The notes: a model not told the origin generated them from the letters alone. DNA of 64,000 bases from Neoarius graeffei (GCF_027579695.1 NC_083587.1:38540732-38604731); one strand, 5' to 3'; shown: positions 22,941 to 34,240, counted from the stretch's first letter. Numbers and translations: made by a program.

Positions 22941-23082
22941 TTTCCTAACCTCTAAGAAAATACTCCTAAACATTACTAAGAAGTTCTTAGTAATGTTTAA
23001 GAGTATTTTCTTAGAGGTTAGGAAACCTAACCTCTATTTAGTAATGTTTAGGAGTATTTTCTTAGAGGACCTCTAAGTCCTC
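22941..23082. repeat. multi-fold palindrome at a hAT insertion junction
   Basis: L1 sequence 22941-22982 is followed, after one base, by its own reverse complement (22984-23025) with a single mismatch. The sequence then folds back again: CCTAACCTCTA (direct), then 31 bases of the inverted copy (about 23038-23068), then CCTCTAAG (direct). The hAT begins right after this, at about 23083. The 15-bp centre CTAAGAAGTTCTTAG is built from the 8-bp target site CTAAGAAC. Confidence 0.9.
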
Positions 23083-24438
23083 TACGAGATGCACCGATTG
23101 ACCGGCTGCCGATCGGAATCGGCCGATTTTCACGTGATCGGCCATGACCGGCGACCGGACGGTCAAAATTAAAATATGCCGATTTTCTGCCGATCAAAGC
23201 TTGTGTATCACATAGAGATGAAATTGGAAATACTCGTAATTCGCAACTAAAAAGACTGCAGCTACACTGGCAGCTTGAACATGCTTTCATGCCCTTTTAT
23301 TTAAGTTTCACCTATTTATTTTTATTTATTTGTTAATTGTATATCCTTATATGGCAAGTGTATCACCTGTTTTCATTGAAAAAGACCATACAAATACATA
23401 TTTGTCAAATATGATATAATGGCATATGGCAGTATGACTGAATTATTTTTGTATTTTTTGTTACTGAATGTGGGAAGAAGAAAAGGGCTGTTCCATAAGG
23501 GTTAAGTTTTCAGACCCAGGGGCATCATGGCTTAGGTGGCTAAGGCGCCATACCATAAATCCGGGGACCCGGGTTTGATTCCAGCCCGAGGTAATTTTCT
23601 GATCCGTCCCTGTCTCTCTTTCCCACTCATTTCCTGTCTCTACACTGTCCTATCCAATAATAAAGGTAAAAAAAATCTTTAAAAAAAAAAAAGTTTTCAG
23701 ACCTAAATATGAAAGTGTTCCAAAGCAATATATCCAAATATAGTGAATTTTTTTTTTTTTTGTGCCAGATATTGGATGTGAAAAGAAGAAAATGTTTGTG
23801 GTTGTGTGAATTTCCCATTACAGGAATTAATACGTTAGCCTATTACCAAATATCTAGTTAGATTTGTACAAAGAGAGAGAAAAAAAATATATGTCTTTGT
23901 TTTACGACTTTGGTTGCACTTGATTCCATTGGAAATTACTCTACAAATACACATTTGACAAAGATGATAGAATGGCTATGGTATAAGCATGACTGGAAGT
24001 TATATTTGTATTTTGATACTGAATGAAGAAATGGGTTGTTCTATAAGGCATACGTTTTCAGATCTAAATAGGCTTATGAAAGTGTGTTCCATAGCAGTAG
24101 GCAAATAATATATGAGGGGGAAGTTGTTTTTGTGCCAGATATTGGATGGGAAAAGAAAAAATGTTTGTGTGAACTTCCTATTTCAGGAATTAATATGTTA
24201 ATACCAAACATGAAGAATGTTCTTTGTAAATCTATGTCTTTTTGTTTGTTTTCAACCTTTGAGGTGTTAAATTTATTACTGAAAATCTGGCAGAATGTTC
24301 TATTAAAGAAAAGATAAAAAAGAAAATAGTCTTTGTGTGTGCTGTGAAGTGGTTTGAAAAAAATGAAATCAGAATCGGCAGGTCACACTCCATGGAAAAT
24401 CGGAATTGGCCCAAAAAATTGCAATCGGTGCATCTCTA
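23083..24438. mobile_element. hAT-like non-autonomous element in L1
   Basis: The ends are GAGATGCACCGATTG (23086-23100) and CAATCGGTGCATCTCTA (24422-24438), a 15-bp inverted repeat typical of fish hAT elements. L1 resumes at 24439 with CTAAGAAC, the presumed 8-bp target copy, and the protein frame is restored (NITK joined to NPIIL). The other target copy is represented only by the palindromic filler on the left. Internally there are GATCGG-rich subterminal repeats and a SINE. No transposase frame is present. Confidence 0.8.
23517..23690 (+). repeat. tRNA-derived SINE inside the hAT
   Basis: The head has an A box (TGGCTTAGGTGGCTAAGG) and a B box (GGGTTTGATTCC) of RNA polymerase III. A CCCGTCTCTC-type body (ACTCATTTCCTGTCTC) and a poly-A end follow. 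A 13-bp target duplication AAGTTTTCAGACC flanks it (23504-23516 and 23691-23703). It is a different family from the V-SINEs and is the innermost layer of the L1-hAT-SINE nest. Confidence 0.9.
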
Positions 24439-25582
24439 CTAAGAACCCTATCATTTTGAACTCTTTCTCTGCATGGCGTGAAGCTCATGCTGTCATTGGT
24501 CTGAACATCTCTCTGTTTCATAAAACTCCTCTATGTGATAATCCCAACATTTCCCATCAGATTACAGATGGAATATTGAGCAATTGGGTTAGTAAGGGCA
24601 TAAAAGCAGTTGAAGATCTGTATATCCAAGGTGAATTTTCAAACTTTCAACAACTGATAGAGAAATTCAAACTACCCAAACATAACTTATTTAAATATTT
24701 TCAAATTAGACACTGGATCTGCAATAACTGTTCAGACTTCCCTCATATCCCCCCGGAATCCCCGTTTGAAGAACATTTAATGTGTGAAACATTAAACACT
24801 AGTAAGGGGTTGATATCTTCTATTTGTTATTTTAAATAACCTTACAATATATAAGATTAATACAAAGAAGAAATGGGAATCAGATCTTAACATAAGATAT
24901 GACGATAATGACTGGTGTAATATCCTTGAAATCTCTCAATCAGTACTAATCTCAAAACACAGACAAATACAGTTTAATATATTTAATAGAACTTATTATA
25001 CTCCATATAGACTGCACAAAATACACCACAACTCCTCTCCAAATTGTCAGAGATGTAGAACCTGTGAGGGGGACTTGCTTCATATGCACTGGAAATGTCC
25101 TAGCTTGGAAACCTATTGGAAATACATCATTAATATAGCTTCAAAAACTACAAATATCAAGATTCCCCCTGACCCGAGGATATGGATTCTGGGAGATATA
25201 CAATCTCTAGATGTAAGCTTTACTAAAAAATATTTAATATTACTTATGGGTACAGCTGGTAAAAAATTTATTTTGCAGAATTGGAAATCAGAGTTTTCTC
25301 CATCACAGAGACAATCGTTAAATGGTATTAACATCCTACAGCACACCTGAAAAAATCTTATTGAGTGTGAGGAGGAACCCAGAGAAGTATGAAAAGATAT
25401 GGGGCTCGCTCTTGGCCTTACTACCATCATTACATTACTTTAATTAGTACATCAGTATATAACTTGCTGCCCTTTACTATTTTGTCACCATGATTTTATG
25501 ATTATTTGGGACCTCATACATCATTTGATTGTATTTTATTTTGATTTTCAGATGTAACCAAAGGTGAACTCATGCAATTGTT

Positions 25583-25590
<8 letters not shown>

Positions 25591-25681
<91 letters not shown>

Positions 25682-25688
25682 TTTTTTT
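25591..25688. repeat. (AT)n microsatellite plus poly-T in the L1 3' UTR
   Basis: About 37 AT units are followed by 24 T residues. Length is probably unstable. Confidence 0.9.
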
Positions 25689-25819
25689 ACTGTACCAGGG
25701 CTGACGGTGGGGGTTGGTGAGGGGCTCTGATTTTGTATATCTGTTCCTTTGTTTGTCTTGTGAAATTATACATAGACTTCAATAAAAATATCTTTAAAAA
25801 AAGAAAATATTTTCGCTTG

Positions 25820-25890
25820 TTCACTTCGCTCACTTGTGAATGTTCACCACTCAAAAATAAACTTCATATCTTCACACAACTATATAATAT
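25820..25890. mobile_element. fold-back MITE, right part
   Basis: This is the continuation of the palindromic element split by the L1. CGCTCACTTGTGAATGTTCA is followed by ATAAACTTCATATCTTCAC, which is the reverse complement of the motif left of the L1 at about 12630-12645. Confidence 0.6.
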
Positions 25891-25892
25891 CC

Positions 25893-25895
25893 TCT

Positions 25896-25941
<46 letters not shown>
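25893..25941. repeat. (GT)n(GA)n compound microsatellite
   Basis: CTGTGTGTGTGTGTGTGTG runs into AGAGAGAGAGAGAG. Confidence 0.9.
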
Positions 25942-25943
<2 letters not shown>

Positions 25944-26580
25944 TGTTGAATAATAAAAATAAGGAGTTAAAGAGTTTGACTTATGATCATATCATCCAGT
26001 TTCAGTCATGTGGTTTTGTCTTTTGTGGTCACTGTATTTGGGACCAAATTTCAGGATTTCCTGCACAATATGAATGTAAGTAGAGTTGAAAAATAGCAGT
26101 GCATATTTCATATACAACCCCTTAACCTATTCTTAAGACGACAAAAAGCTACCATCTCTTTATTTCCAGATGGATAAAGGATACCAGGGTGTCTCATCAG
26201 TAGGAGAAAAATCTCTGACATTACATGAAGGGCAAGTTGATGTCAGCTACCTAACTTTTACTAATGTTCATTATACTTGCTGCTGAGATAAACTCCCCAA
26301 GTTGCCCTATAATGTAGCTAAGTAGCTCACGTAGTTAAGTGGCAGTATGACAGGGAGGATCCACTGCACTGTTGCTTGTTGAAGATGTACTGTCTGCTGT
26401 CGCATATTAGGGCAACTCAATTATCAGTATAAATTTAAAAAAAAAATCTTAATAAAGCACACAGCAACATTGGTGCTGTTAGTTCCCTTTCTGTCAGTTC
26501 CCTCAAAATGGCAGCAAATATACAGTGTGATGTTACATGAAATGCAAGAATGGAGGTCTCACACTAACAGTTTGTCTGAA
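25942..26580. other. no gene seen
   Basis: No reading frame, repeat family or RNA gene could be supported between the compound microsatellite and the Tc1-like fragment. Confidence 0.3.
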
Positions 26581-26589
26581 TATACCTTA

Positions 26590-27096
26590 TATGAACAAAG
26601 GTTTTTTGACCATATAGATGCATTTTAACACCCCATTCCAGATTTAGTCCTTCATCTACTGTTATAATATCCTCCACTCTTCTGGCAAGGCTTTGTATTA
26701 GATATTGTAGTGTGGCTGTGGAGATTTGTGCTCATTCAGCCACATTAGTGAGGTCAGGCACTGATATCAGGTGAGGAGGCCGAGGGTGCAGTCGTCATTC
26801 CATTTCATGCCAGAGACGTTCAGTGGCTGACGTCAAGGCTCTGTGCAGGCCACTAGAGTTCTTCCATTCCAACCTTGGCAAACCATGTCTTCATGAAGCT
26901 CACTTTGTGCACAGGAGCATTGTCATGCTGGACCATGTTTGGGCCTCCTAGTTATAGTCAAGGAAATTGTAATGCTACAGTATACAATGACCTATATAAT
27001 CAGGCACTTCTAACGTTGCAAAAAAAAAGCGTAAGGAAGTCCCAAATGCAGGTGGGATGGTCAGGTTTCCACATACATTTGGTCAGATAGTGCATG
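26590..27096 (-). mobile_element. Tc1-like transposon, C-terminal transposase fragment
   Basis: The - strand carries the second catalytic aspartate region (QHDNAPVHK, at about 26903-26930), followed by KTWFAKVG and, further on, VPDLTN and LARRVEDI. These are from the fish Tc1 family ending in a TGTCCACATACTTTTGG-type terminal repeat; here the right end reads AGGTTTCCACATACATTTGG at about 27062. Frames are broken and the N-terminal half is absent or scrambled beyond 26950. Confidence 0.7.
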
Positions 27097-27670
27097 CGCT
27101 ATCTTTGTGAGAGAACCTGATTGATAGCTTTTGAAAGACATGGACATGAGTGTAGGGTTGTGGAAATGTAGTACTAAACATAGCCTTGTAGTTGTGGGGG
27201 TGTAAACTGCACAAGGACCACATGCTGACTGAGCAGACACTTCGTGAGGGGCCCTGGCTCCCACCACATCCTCCACAACCCTCACTGTCTCCTCTCACTT
27301 TCAGCCTGAGAACTGTCCAACATGCTATTACCTGGAAAAGAGTGCTCTCATTCATTGCCAAGAGGAAGTGAGCATTGTGTATGAGCATCACATTTAAAAC
27401 CTCAATTATATAAAATGCTGCAGAGTATGTCTTGAAGATGTGATCTTGGTAGTAGAAAAGTTGTGATATTCCACCATAAAACTAATATAACAATATCAAA
27501 TCTAATTAACTGGAGAAAACAGGATTGCGGAAATGATTAACATTAAATGAATCAATGTGTAAAATGCATCCAGAAGAAAACATTTATTTACATAACATAC
27601 TGAATAGCAATCAGAAAAGAATGGTCAGTAGGTTGGTACAGCACTGAAGTGGTTCGGGAGGGGGACAAAT
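27097..27670. other. no gene seen
   Basis: Weak reading frames occur on the - strand (27083-27391) but have no recognisable domain, codon pattern or homology. Nothing else is supported. Confidence 0.3.
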
Positions 27671-27672
27671 TA

Positions 27673-29275
27673 CAACCCCGATTCCAAAAAAGTTGGGACA
27701 AAGTACAAATTGTAAATAAAAACGGAATGCAATGATGTGGAAGTTTCAAAATTCCATATTTTATTCAGAATAGAACATAGATGGCATATCAAATGTTTAA
27801 ACTGAGAAAATGTATCATTTAAAGAGAAAAATTAGATGATTTTAAATTTCATGACAACACATCTCAAAAAAGTTGGGACAAGGCCATGTTTACCACTGTG
27901 AGACATCCCCTTTTCTCTTTACAACAGTCTGTAAACGTCTGGGGACCGAGGAGACAAGTTGCTCAAGTTTAGGGATAGGAATGTTAACCTGTTCTTGTCT
28001 AATGTAGGATTCTAGTTGCTCAACTGTCTTAGGTCTTTTTTGTCGTATCTTCCGTTTTATGATGCGCCAAATGTTTTCTATGGGTGAAAGATCTGGACTG
28101 CAGGGTGGCCAGTTCAGTACCCGGACCCTTCTTCTACGCAGCCATGATGCTGTAATTGATGCAGTATGTGGTTTGGCATTGTCATGTTGGAAAATGCAAG
28201 GTCTTCCCTGAAAGAGACGTCATCTGGATGGGAGCATACGTTGCTCTAGAACCTGGATATACCTTTCAGCATTGATGGTGTCTTTCCAGATGTGTAAGCT
28301 GCCTATGCCACACACACTAATGCAACCCCATACCATCAGAGATGCAGGCTTCTGAACTGAGCGCTGGTAACAACTTGGGTCGTCCTTCTCCTCTTTAGTC
28401 CGAATGACACGGCGTCCCTGATTTCCATAAAGAACTTCAAATTTTGATTCGTCTGACCACAGAACAGTTTTCCACTTTGCCATAGTCCATTTTAAATTAG
28501 CCTTGGCCCAGGGAAGACGTCTTGCACTTCTGGATCATGTTTAGATACGGCTTCTTCTTTGAACTATAGAGTTTTAGCTGGCAACGGTGGATGACACGGC
28601 GAATTGTGTTCACAGATAATGTTCTCTGGAAATATTCCTGAGCCCATTTTGTGATTTCCAATACAGAAGCATGCCTGTATGTGATGCAGTGCCGTCTAAG
28701 GGCCCGAAGATCACGGGCACCCAGTATGGTTTTCTGGCCTTGACCCTTACGCACAGAGATTCTTCCAGATTCTCTGAATCTTTTGATGATATTATGCACT
28801 GTAGATGATGATATGTTCAAACTCTTTGCAATTTTACACTGTCGAACTCCTTTCTGATATTGCTCCGCTATTTGTTGGTGCAGAATTAGGGAGATTGGTG
28901 ATCCTCTTCCCATCTTTACTTCTGAGAGCCGCTGCCACTCCAAGATGCTCTTTTTATACCCAGTCATGTTAATGACCTATAGCCAATTGGCCTAATGAGT
29001 TGCAATTTGGTCCTCCAGCTGTTCCTTTTTTGTACCTTTAACTTTTCCAGCCTCTTATTGCCCCTGTCCCAACTCTTTTGAGATGTGTTGCTATCATGAA
29101 ATTTCAAATGAGCCAATATTTGGCATGAAATTTCAAAATGTCTCACTTTCGACATTTGATATGTTGTCTATGTTCTATTGTGAATACAATATCAGTTTTT
29201 GAGATTTGTAAATCATTGCATTCCGTTTTTATTTACAATTTGTACTTTGTCCCAACTTTTTGGGAATCGGGGTTG
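27673..29275 (-). mobile_element. Tc1-like transposon, near complete, TA-flanked
   Basis: Both ends carry a long (about 200 bp) inverted repeat. The outer sequence CAACCCCGATTCCAAAAAAG at 27673 is mirrored by CTTTTTGGGAATCGGGGTTG ending at 29275. Flanking TA dinucleotides stand at 27671-27672 and 29276-29277. The AGTTGGGACAAAG motif repeats inside each arm. It holds a nearly full-length transposase gene on the - strand. This is the best preserved DNA transposon in the window. Confidence 0.93.
27890..28913 (-). pseudogene. Tc1-like transposase (DD34E), frameshift and nonsense
   Basis: It starts at ATG 28911-28913 (MGRGSPISL). It has paired helix-turn-helix domains (CKIAKSLNISSSTVHNIIKR) and a catalytic WSDES, FQHDNAKPHT and SPDLSPIENIW triad, and ends at TAA 27890-27892. 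A one-base insertion near 28517 shifts the frame, and a CGA-to-TGA change at about 28221 adds a stop. Length, about 340 codons, is normal for Tc1 cut-and-paste transposases, which insert at TA. Apart from these two lesions the protein looks intact. Confidence 0.9.
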
Positions 29276-29277
29276 TA

Positions 29278-30110
29278 GTAGCAGATTGCTTGTCCAGGCT
29301 TTTCTTTGATGCATAGTTGTCCAGCAGAGATGTAGCTAAAAAGACAGCTCTTTATGATCTGCCATCAGTAGAACAGTTTTTACTAGAAGGATTAATTAAC
29401 GTGCACAGAGGAGAGACAATCTTTTCTGAACTGGAGCACATACATATGTGGACATACCCTGACAAAACTGAGCAAAAAGTCCAGTGCATAGCTGTCATGC
29501 TAGCACAAACCAGAGTCACCTTGTGATTAAAGAATATCAAGAGAAAAAAAATGAAATTAGTCAGACATGAATAATCTCTTTCAGGTGCGATTTGCAGAGA
29601 GAATAGCACATCTCTTAGCCAAAATATTGCACAGCAACTTGCTCATTTATTCTCAAGAACACAAAAAGCACACTGTGCTACGTTAAAAACTTTGTCACAA
29701 GGATAATAATCATATACTCTGTATAATGCATTTAACTACTCAACTAGCTTGTTATACATTACTAGTTTAAATTACTGAAGATATCAGTTTTATCCGAGTC
29801 AATTTCACTTCTTTGGAACTTCCACTTGCCTGCTGGAATGCATTTATGATTTGCCAAACTCTGTTAAAACCATACTTGTTTGGGGTTCTTTCTGAACACA
29901 CTTCCCAAGCAGAAGGTCAGAAGACAAAAATGCAGGAGGTTTCAAACCACCGACCTTGAAAACATTTATCCAATACTACCATGTATCAACAGAAATTCTG
30001 ACCACTTCTGAAGAGAGATTGCCTGTGATAATGTATGATGTGCATGGTGAGTGAAGGCTAGCCCATCTGCTCTGATCCCACAGAACAACTGTAGCAATAA
30101 ATAAATAAAT
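29278..30110. other. no gene seen
   Basis: No coding or RNA feature is supported in this 0.8 kb. It ends in a short AAT/CATC-rich junction with a V-SINE piece. Confidence 0.3.
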
Positions 30111-30338
30111 CATCCATCCATCCATCCATTATTCATAACCGCTTATCCTGTGTAGGGTCATGGTCAAGCTGGAGTCTATCCCAGCTGACTATGGGCAAGA
30201 GGCCGGGTACACCCTGGACAAGTCACCAGATCATCGCAGGGCTGACACACAGAGACAAACAACTAGTCACACTCACATTTCACACCTATGGTCAATTTAG
30301 AGGTGATCGTGCTAACTATGACACCACCATGCCACCCA
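30111..30338 (-). repeat. V-SINE, internally deleted
   Basis: On the - strand, the tRNA-like head (GGTGGTGTCATAGTTAGC, 30320-30337) joins directly to the 3' half (GACCATAGGTGTGAAATG, then GGTGTACCCGGCC) and an ATGGATGGATG tail. The B box and central core are deleted. The copy is diverged. Confidence 0.7.
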
Positions 30339-30369
30339 ATCAATAAAGTTAATGCTGGCTATGGTAGAA

Positions 30370-31078
30370 AGGTGATGGAACTCAGTGCATCGCAGCTTGC
30401 TGCACTTAGGGCTGTCTAGTTGCAGACCAGTCAGTCAGAGTGCCCATGCTGACCCCTGTCCACCACTGAAAGCACCTACAATGGGCACGCAAGCATTAGA
30501 ATTAGACCATGGAGCAATGGAAGAAAGTGGCCTTGTCTAATGACTCAAGCTTTCTTTTACATCTTGTGGATGGACAAGTGTGTGCATTGCTTCCCTGGGG
30601 ATGAGATGACACCAAGATGTACTATGAGAAGAAGGCAAGTCAATGGAGGTGGTGTGATACTCTGTGCAATGTTCTGTTGGGAAATGTTGGGTCCTGGTAT
30701 TTATGTGAATGTTACTTTGACACATACAACCTACCTAAACACTGTTGCAGACCAAGTACACCCCATCATGACAAAAGTAGTCCCTAATAGGAGTGGCCGC
30801 TTTCAGCAGGATAATGTGCCCTGCCACACTGCAAAAAACTGTTCAGAAATGGTTTGAAATATCTTTCAACATAAAAAAACATAAACCAAATTCCTGAGAT
30901 CTCAATCCAATCAAGCATCTGTGGGACATGTTGGACAAACAAGTTCAATCCATTGAGACCCCACCTCACAACTTACAGGACTTAAAACATCTGCTGTTAA
31001 CATCTTGGTGCCAGAAACCACAGAACACCTTCAGAGGTCTTGTGGAGTTCATAGAGACATGTCATGTCTTACAGTAAT
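30370..31078 (+). mobile_element. Tc1-like transposase remnant
   Basis: The + strand has the order of a Tc1-like catalytic domain. GGTGTGATACTCTGTGCAATG occurs near 30650, then GACCAAGTACACCCC, then FQQDNVPCHTAK (catalytic D) near 30803-30840. After that come sequences corresponding to LNPIKHLWDMLDKQV. Multiple frameshifts and stops separate these blocks and no terminal repeats were identified. It belongs to another Tc1 subfamily than the element at 27673. Confidence 0.7.
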
Positions 31079-31373
31079 GATGGATGTCATTTCTCTTTAC
31101 TTAGTTGTTCGGTTATTGACATAATATGGATTACTATAGTTGTGGAAAAGGGCTATTTACTGTATTTTTATTATTTACTATTTGATCTCAAACACATTAG
31201 AAAGGCAAGAAATTCCACTAATTAACTTTTGACAAGGCATACCTGTTAATTGAAAAGCTCTGATGTCGTCAGTATTGTTCCAAAATGTAGAAAAACCTAT
31301 CAATGCATATGTGTTTCAAAATTTTTGACTTAGTTTTTTGTACACACACCATATTTGTATTTTATACATACAC

Positions 31374-31375
<2 letters not shown>

Positions 31376-31426
<51 letters not shown>
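31376..31426. repeat. (TA)n microsatellite
   Basis: About 25 TA units abut a V-SINE that lacks the first bases of its head. Confidence 0.9.
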
Positions 31427-31429
<3 letters not shown>

Positions 31430-31430
31430 T

Positions 31431-31795
31431 GTAGTAGTGGTTAGCGCTGTCACCTCACAGCAAGAAGGTCCGGGTTTGAGCCCCGCGCCCGGTGAGGGCC
31501 TTTCTGTGCAGAGTTTGCATGTTCTCCCCGTGTCCACGTGGGTTTCCTCCGGGTGCTCCGGTTTCCCCCACAGTCCAAAGACATGCAGGTTAGGTTAACT
31601 GGTGACTCTAAATTGACTGTAGGTGTGAATGTGAGTGTGAATGGTTGTCTGTGTCTATGTGTCAGCCCTGTGATGTCCTGGCGACTTGTCCAGGGTGTAC
31701 CCCGCCTTTCACCTGTAGTCAGCTGGGATAGGCTTCAGCTTGCCTGAGACCCTGTAGAAGGATAAAGCGGCTACAGATAATGAGATGAGATGAGA
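31431..31795 (+). repeat. V-SINE, slightly 5' truncated
   Basis: It starts within the tRNA-like head (GTAGTGGTTAGCGCTGTC) and includes the core and the full 3' region to GATAATGAGATGAGATGA. It abuts a TA microsatellite on the left. Confidence 0.9.
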
Positions 31796-32112
31796 AGAGA
31801 TAATGATCTTTATTCATTTAATGAATGCACTACAATACAGATCTTAAAACTGACACACATTCTGGCTTAACCACATTGTAATATCTAATATTATCTGCAA
31901 AGCCATTACACTGCCCAGGTTCACACTGTGGTCTATTGAGAATGAGAATAGAACAATGTGACAGACAGGTCACTTTTGCCAACAAGTCATTTTTGATCTG
32001 CATAAGTGATGTCCATTGAGAAGAAGAATTATAGTCAATAATTCCTATTAGTATATGAAGACTTCCAGGAATTTTAGCTCACACACACTTTACATGCTTT
32101 GAACTGTAATTA

Positions 32113-32174
<62 letters not shown>

Positions 32175-33080
32175 ACAAGATGAGAATACTGATGTTCCCC
32201 CAGTTAGTAAATAAAAATCAACTGTGCTGCCTAACAGTAAGTTCAGACTGGAACAGTAACAGCTTGTTTACTGTAGTTACCGTTATGTTGCTATCGAAGT
32301 AGGCTTTGTGTGGATCTGCTTGAGCAGAGGATTGTTAAAGCAGCACATCTGTAAAGTTGCCCATGCCTTCTCAACAAGCTGAAGCTCACTCACACGCTGC
32401 TTCATTCACTGGAGCTGCCTCGCCTTATGAACCCTTAAACCCAGTTCAATGCCACTGTTTATCCAAACCACACCACAAACAACGACCCTGTGACCGAAAT
32501 GAAGGATCACATTTGTAAATAAAACCTACCTATAAACGGAGTAGAAATGTTTAGAAGTCCACTTCTGACGCCTGGGATCCGGGAAGAGTGATTTACTTCT
32601 CTCTCTGTCTCTGTCTCTCTCTCTCTTAGCTGTCTAACTGCTATTTCCAGGTTGGTGAAACGTCATCGCACTGTCCTCGAACAGGTTCAAAAGCAACAAG
32701 GCATTGAACAATCATAACAATAAAATGTCTCTCTGTTATCATGCACTGACTACAACTGTTTACAGTAAATAAGGTCTTGAGCTGAATATCTGTTCAGATG
32801 TCCTTTCATAGCAAAGATCCACATGACTGTCTACTACCCCCTGTGGTTTAAAGGAGCAATTGCCCGAACGCCACACCTGATTCGTCCCGTTATTTCGGGC
32901 ACTGTGGTTCCCAAGCGTGCCCCTGAAGTGCGCATGCGCCGCACATGGTCCTTATCTCCAACTCTAACAGGCACATTTGGACTTCATGAAGGCTTGTTAA
33001 TGAGCCAGATCTTTCATGGTAGGTATACAAGCAATAACATGGATGTAACGTCCAGGATGACATATTGCAGTAGTTAAACC
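31796..33080. other. no gene seen; one tetranucleotide repeat
   Basis: Apart from the (TTGA)n tract at 32107-32174 and a CT-rich stretch near 32598-32627, no feature was recognised. Confidence 0.3.
32107..32174. repeat. (TTGA)n microsatellite
   Basis: About 16 units of ATTG/TTGA without interruption. Confidence 0.95.
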
Positions 33081-33084
33081 AGAT

Positions 33085-33265
33085 CACAGGTTCCGAGCCC
33101 TGGTCCTGCATCCTGTCCAACACATTTTAATGTTTTTCTTGCTCTTATTTGCCCACATGAGAAGAACTCTTTATGAGCTCATGAACGACATCGGGTGTGT
33201 TAGGAGCAGGGTGAAACACTGCACACACAAACAGTGGGTGTTCCAGGACCAGGAGTGGGAGTCTA
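33085..33265. repeat. possible MITE with CCAGGACCAG ends
   Basis: GAGCCCTGGTCCTGCATCC near 33097 is mirrored by TTCCAGGACCAGGAGTGGG at 33240-33258, with about 130 bp between. This inverted CTGGTCCTG/CAGGACCAG pattern is common at the ends of short fish DNA transposons. No TSD was fixed. Confidence 0.4.
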
Positions 33266-33671
33266 TATTTAAACTAGCAGGTTACCCAGGCATGGATGTA
33301 ATTATTATTATTATTTTTATAAGTATGTGATATACAATACGTTAACCCAAGACAAACAAACATCCAAACATTTACCACCCAGGGGCCCAGATATGGAATT
33401 TATGAGTTCTGCCAAATTGTGGCCATCTCCTGTATTTATGTGCCAAGTTTAGTGAAGATCTGTCAAGAGTTTGTGCTGATAAATGTAACGTGACAGGCAT
33501 TGAGGGAGGGGAGTGGTGGGTGGATGGATGTTGTGTCCTCTAGGGACCTCCCTGGGGCCTGTTCATGAATTTTGTTTATATTTGCAAAATTCCAGGTCAT
33601 CCCCTGACCTACTTGCCAAATTTGGTGAAAATCTGTCGAGAAATGGTGGCGTTCAGTCAAGACCAACAAAC

Positions 33672-33973
33672 AGTTTTGCACTCAATTTCCATCAATGAAG
33701 AGTTTATAACATCAACGAAACTGACTTCATGTTCAAAACTGTTAATGTTATAGTCATGTTGTCTGTCATTGCCCAAATGAGGATGGGTTCCCTTTTGAGT
33801 CTGGTTCCTCTCGAGGTTTCTTCCTCATGTCATCTGAGGGAGTTTTTCCTTGCCACCGGCTTGCTCATTGGGGATAGATTAGGGATAAAATTAGCTCATG
33901 TTTTAAGTCATTCAAATTCTGTAAAGCTGCTTTGCGACAATGTCTATTGTTAAAAGCGCTATACAAATAAACT
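33672..33973 (+). repeat. fish-wide interspersed repeat (AAGCTGCTTTGCGACAATG tail)
   Basis: It runs from CAGTTTTGCACTCAATTTCC to ATTGTTAAAAGCGCTATACA and AATAAAC. The same sequence is found at 62344-62637 with few differences, and more diverged at 53087-53262. A short AGGATGGGTTCCCTTTTGAG-like piece occurs near 49490. It is not coding. At its 3' end it joins directly to a truncated V-SINE. Confidence 0.8.
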
Positions 33974-34240
33974 TCCCCCGTGTCCGCGTGGGTTTCCTCC
34001 GGGTGCTCCGGTTTCCCCCACAGTCCAAAGACATGCAGGTTAGGTTAACTGGTGACTCTAAATTGACCGAAGGTGTGAGTGTGAATGGTTGTCTGTGTCT
34101 ATGTGTCAGCCCTGTGATGACCTGGCGACTTGTCCAGGGCGTACCCCGCCTTTCGCCCGTAGTCAGCTGGGATAGGCTCCAGCTTGCCTGTGACCCTGTA
34201 GAACAGGATAAAGCGGCTAGAGATAATGAGATGAGATGAG
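33974..34240 (+). repeat. V-SINE, 5' truncated, fused to the preceding repeat
   Basis: It begins within the core (CCCCCGTGTCCGCGTGGG) directly after AATAAACTT of the preceding repeat and ends GATAATGAGATGAGATGAG. The junction without spacer suggests insertion into the A-rich 3' end of that repeat. Confidence 0.85.

Larger units (their letters stand above)
17965..25447 (+). pseudogene. L1 ORF2p (endonuclease, reverse transcriptase, zinc knuckle), heavily interrupted
   Basis: The APE-type endonuclease starts at ATG 17965 (LISLNVRGINS, FIQETHL). It is cut by a hAT at 18142, resumes at 19876 (RGxx..LL then VTLVNIY, VGGDFNLVLD, YSRIDMFLI) and ends with SNHNPI where SDH is usual. Reverse transcriptase follows from about 21060 (PRPDGFPIEF, LSMDAEKAFN), is cut by a MITE at 21642, then continues with the active-site YADD at about 22300. 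The C-terminal region is cut at 22983 and resumes at 24439. A CQRCRTCEGDLLHMHWKC zinc knuckle lies near 25045-25100. A TA-repeat expansion near 20037 and several stops add further lesions. Confidence 0.85.
12670..25802 (+). mobile_element. full-length L1-type LINE split by four later insertions
   Basis: A 17-bp direct repeat (GAAAATATTTTCGCTTG) stands at 12653-12669 and 25803-25819. It marks a target-primed insertion, and the 3' end finishes in CTTTAAAAAAA. Inside are ORF1 (12793-13655) and ORF2 (17965-25447), both disrupted. Four blocks interrupt it: 14312-17421 (minisatellite element), 18142-19875 (hAT), 21642-22126 (MITE) and 22983-24438 (filler plus hAT). Removing them leaves about 6.3 kb, the normal length of an intact L1. 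The 3' UTR holds an (AT)n-T(n) tract. Confidence 0.88.

Noticed and set aside
23525-23600. Possible tRNA gene (A and B boxes)
   Set aside because: The sequence cannot fold as a full cloverleaf, continues into a SINE body with poly-A, and is flanked by a 13-bp TSD. It is a tRNA-derived SINE.
27083-27391. - strand frame of 102 residues as a gene
   Set aside because: Composition and content show no domain or splice signals; it is likely a chance frame.
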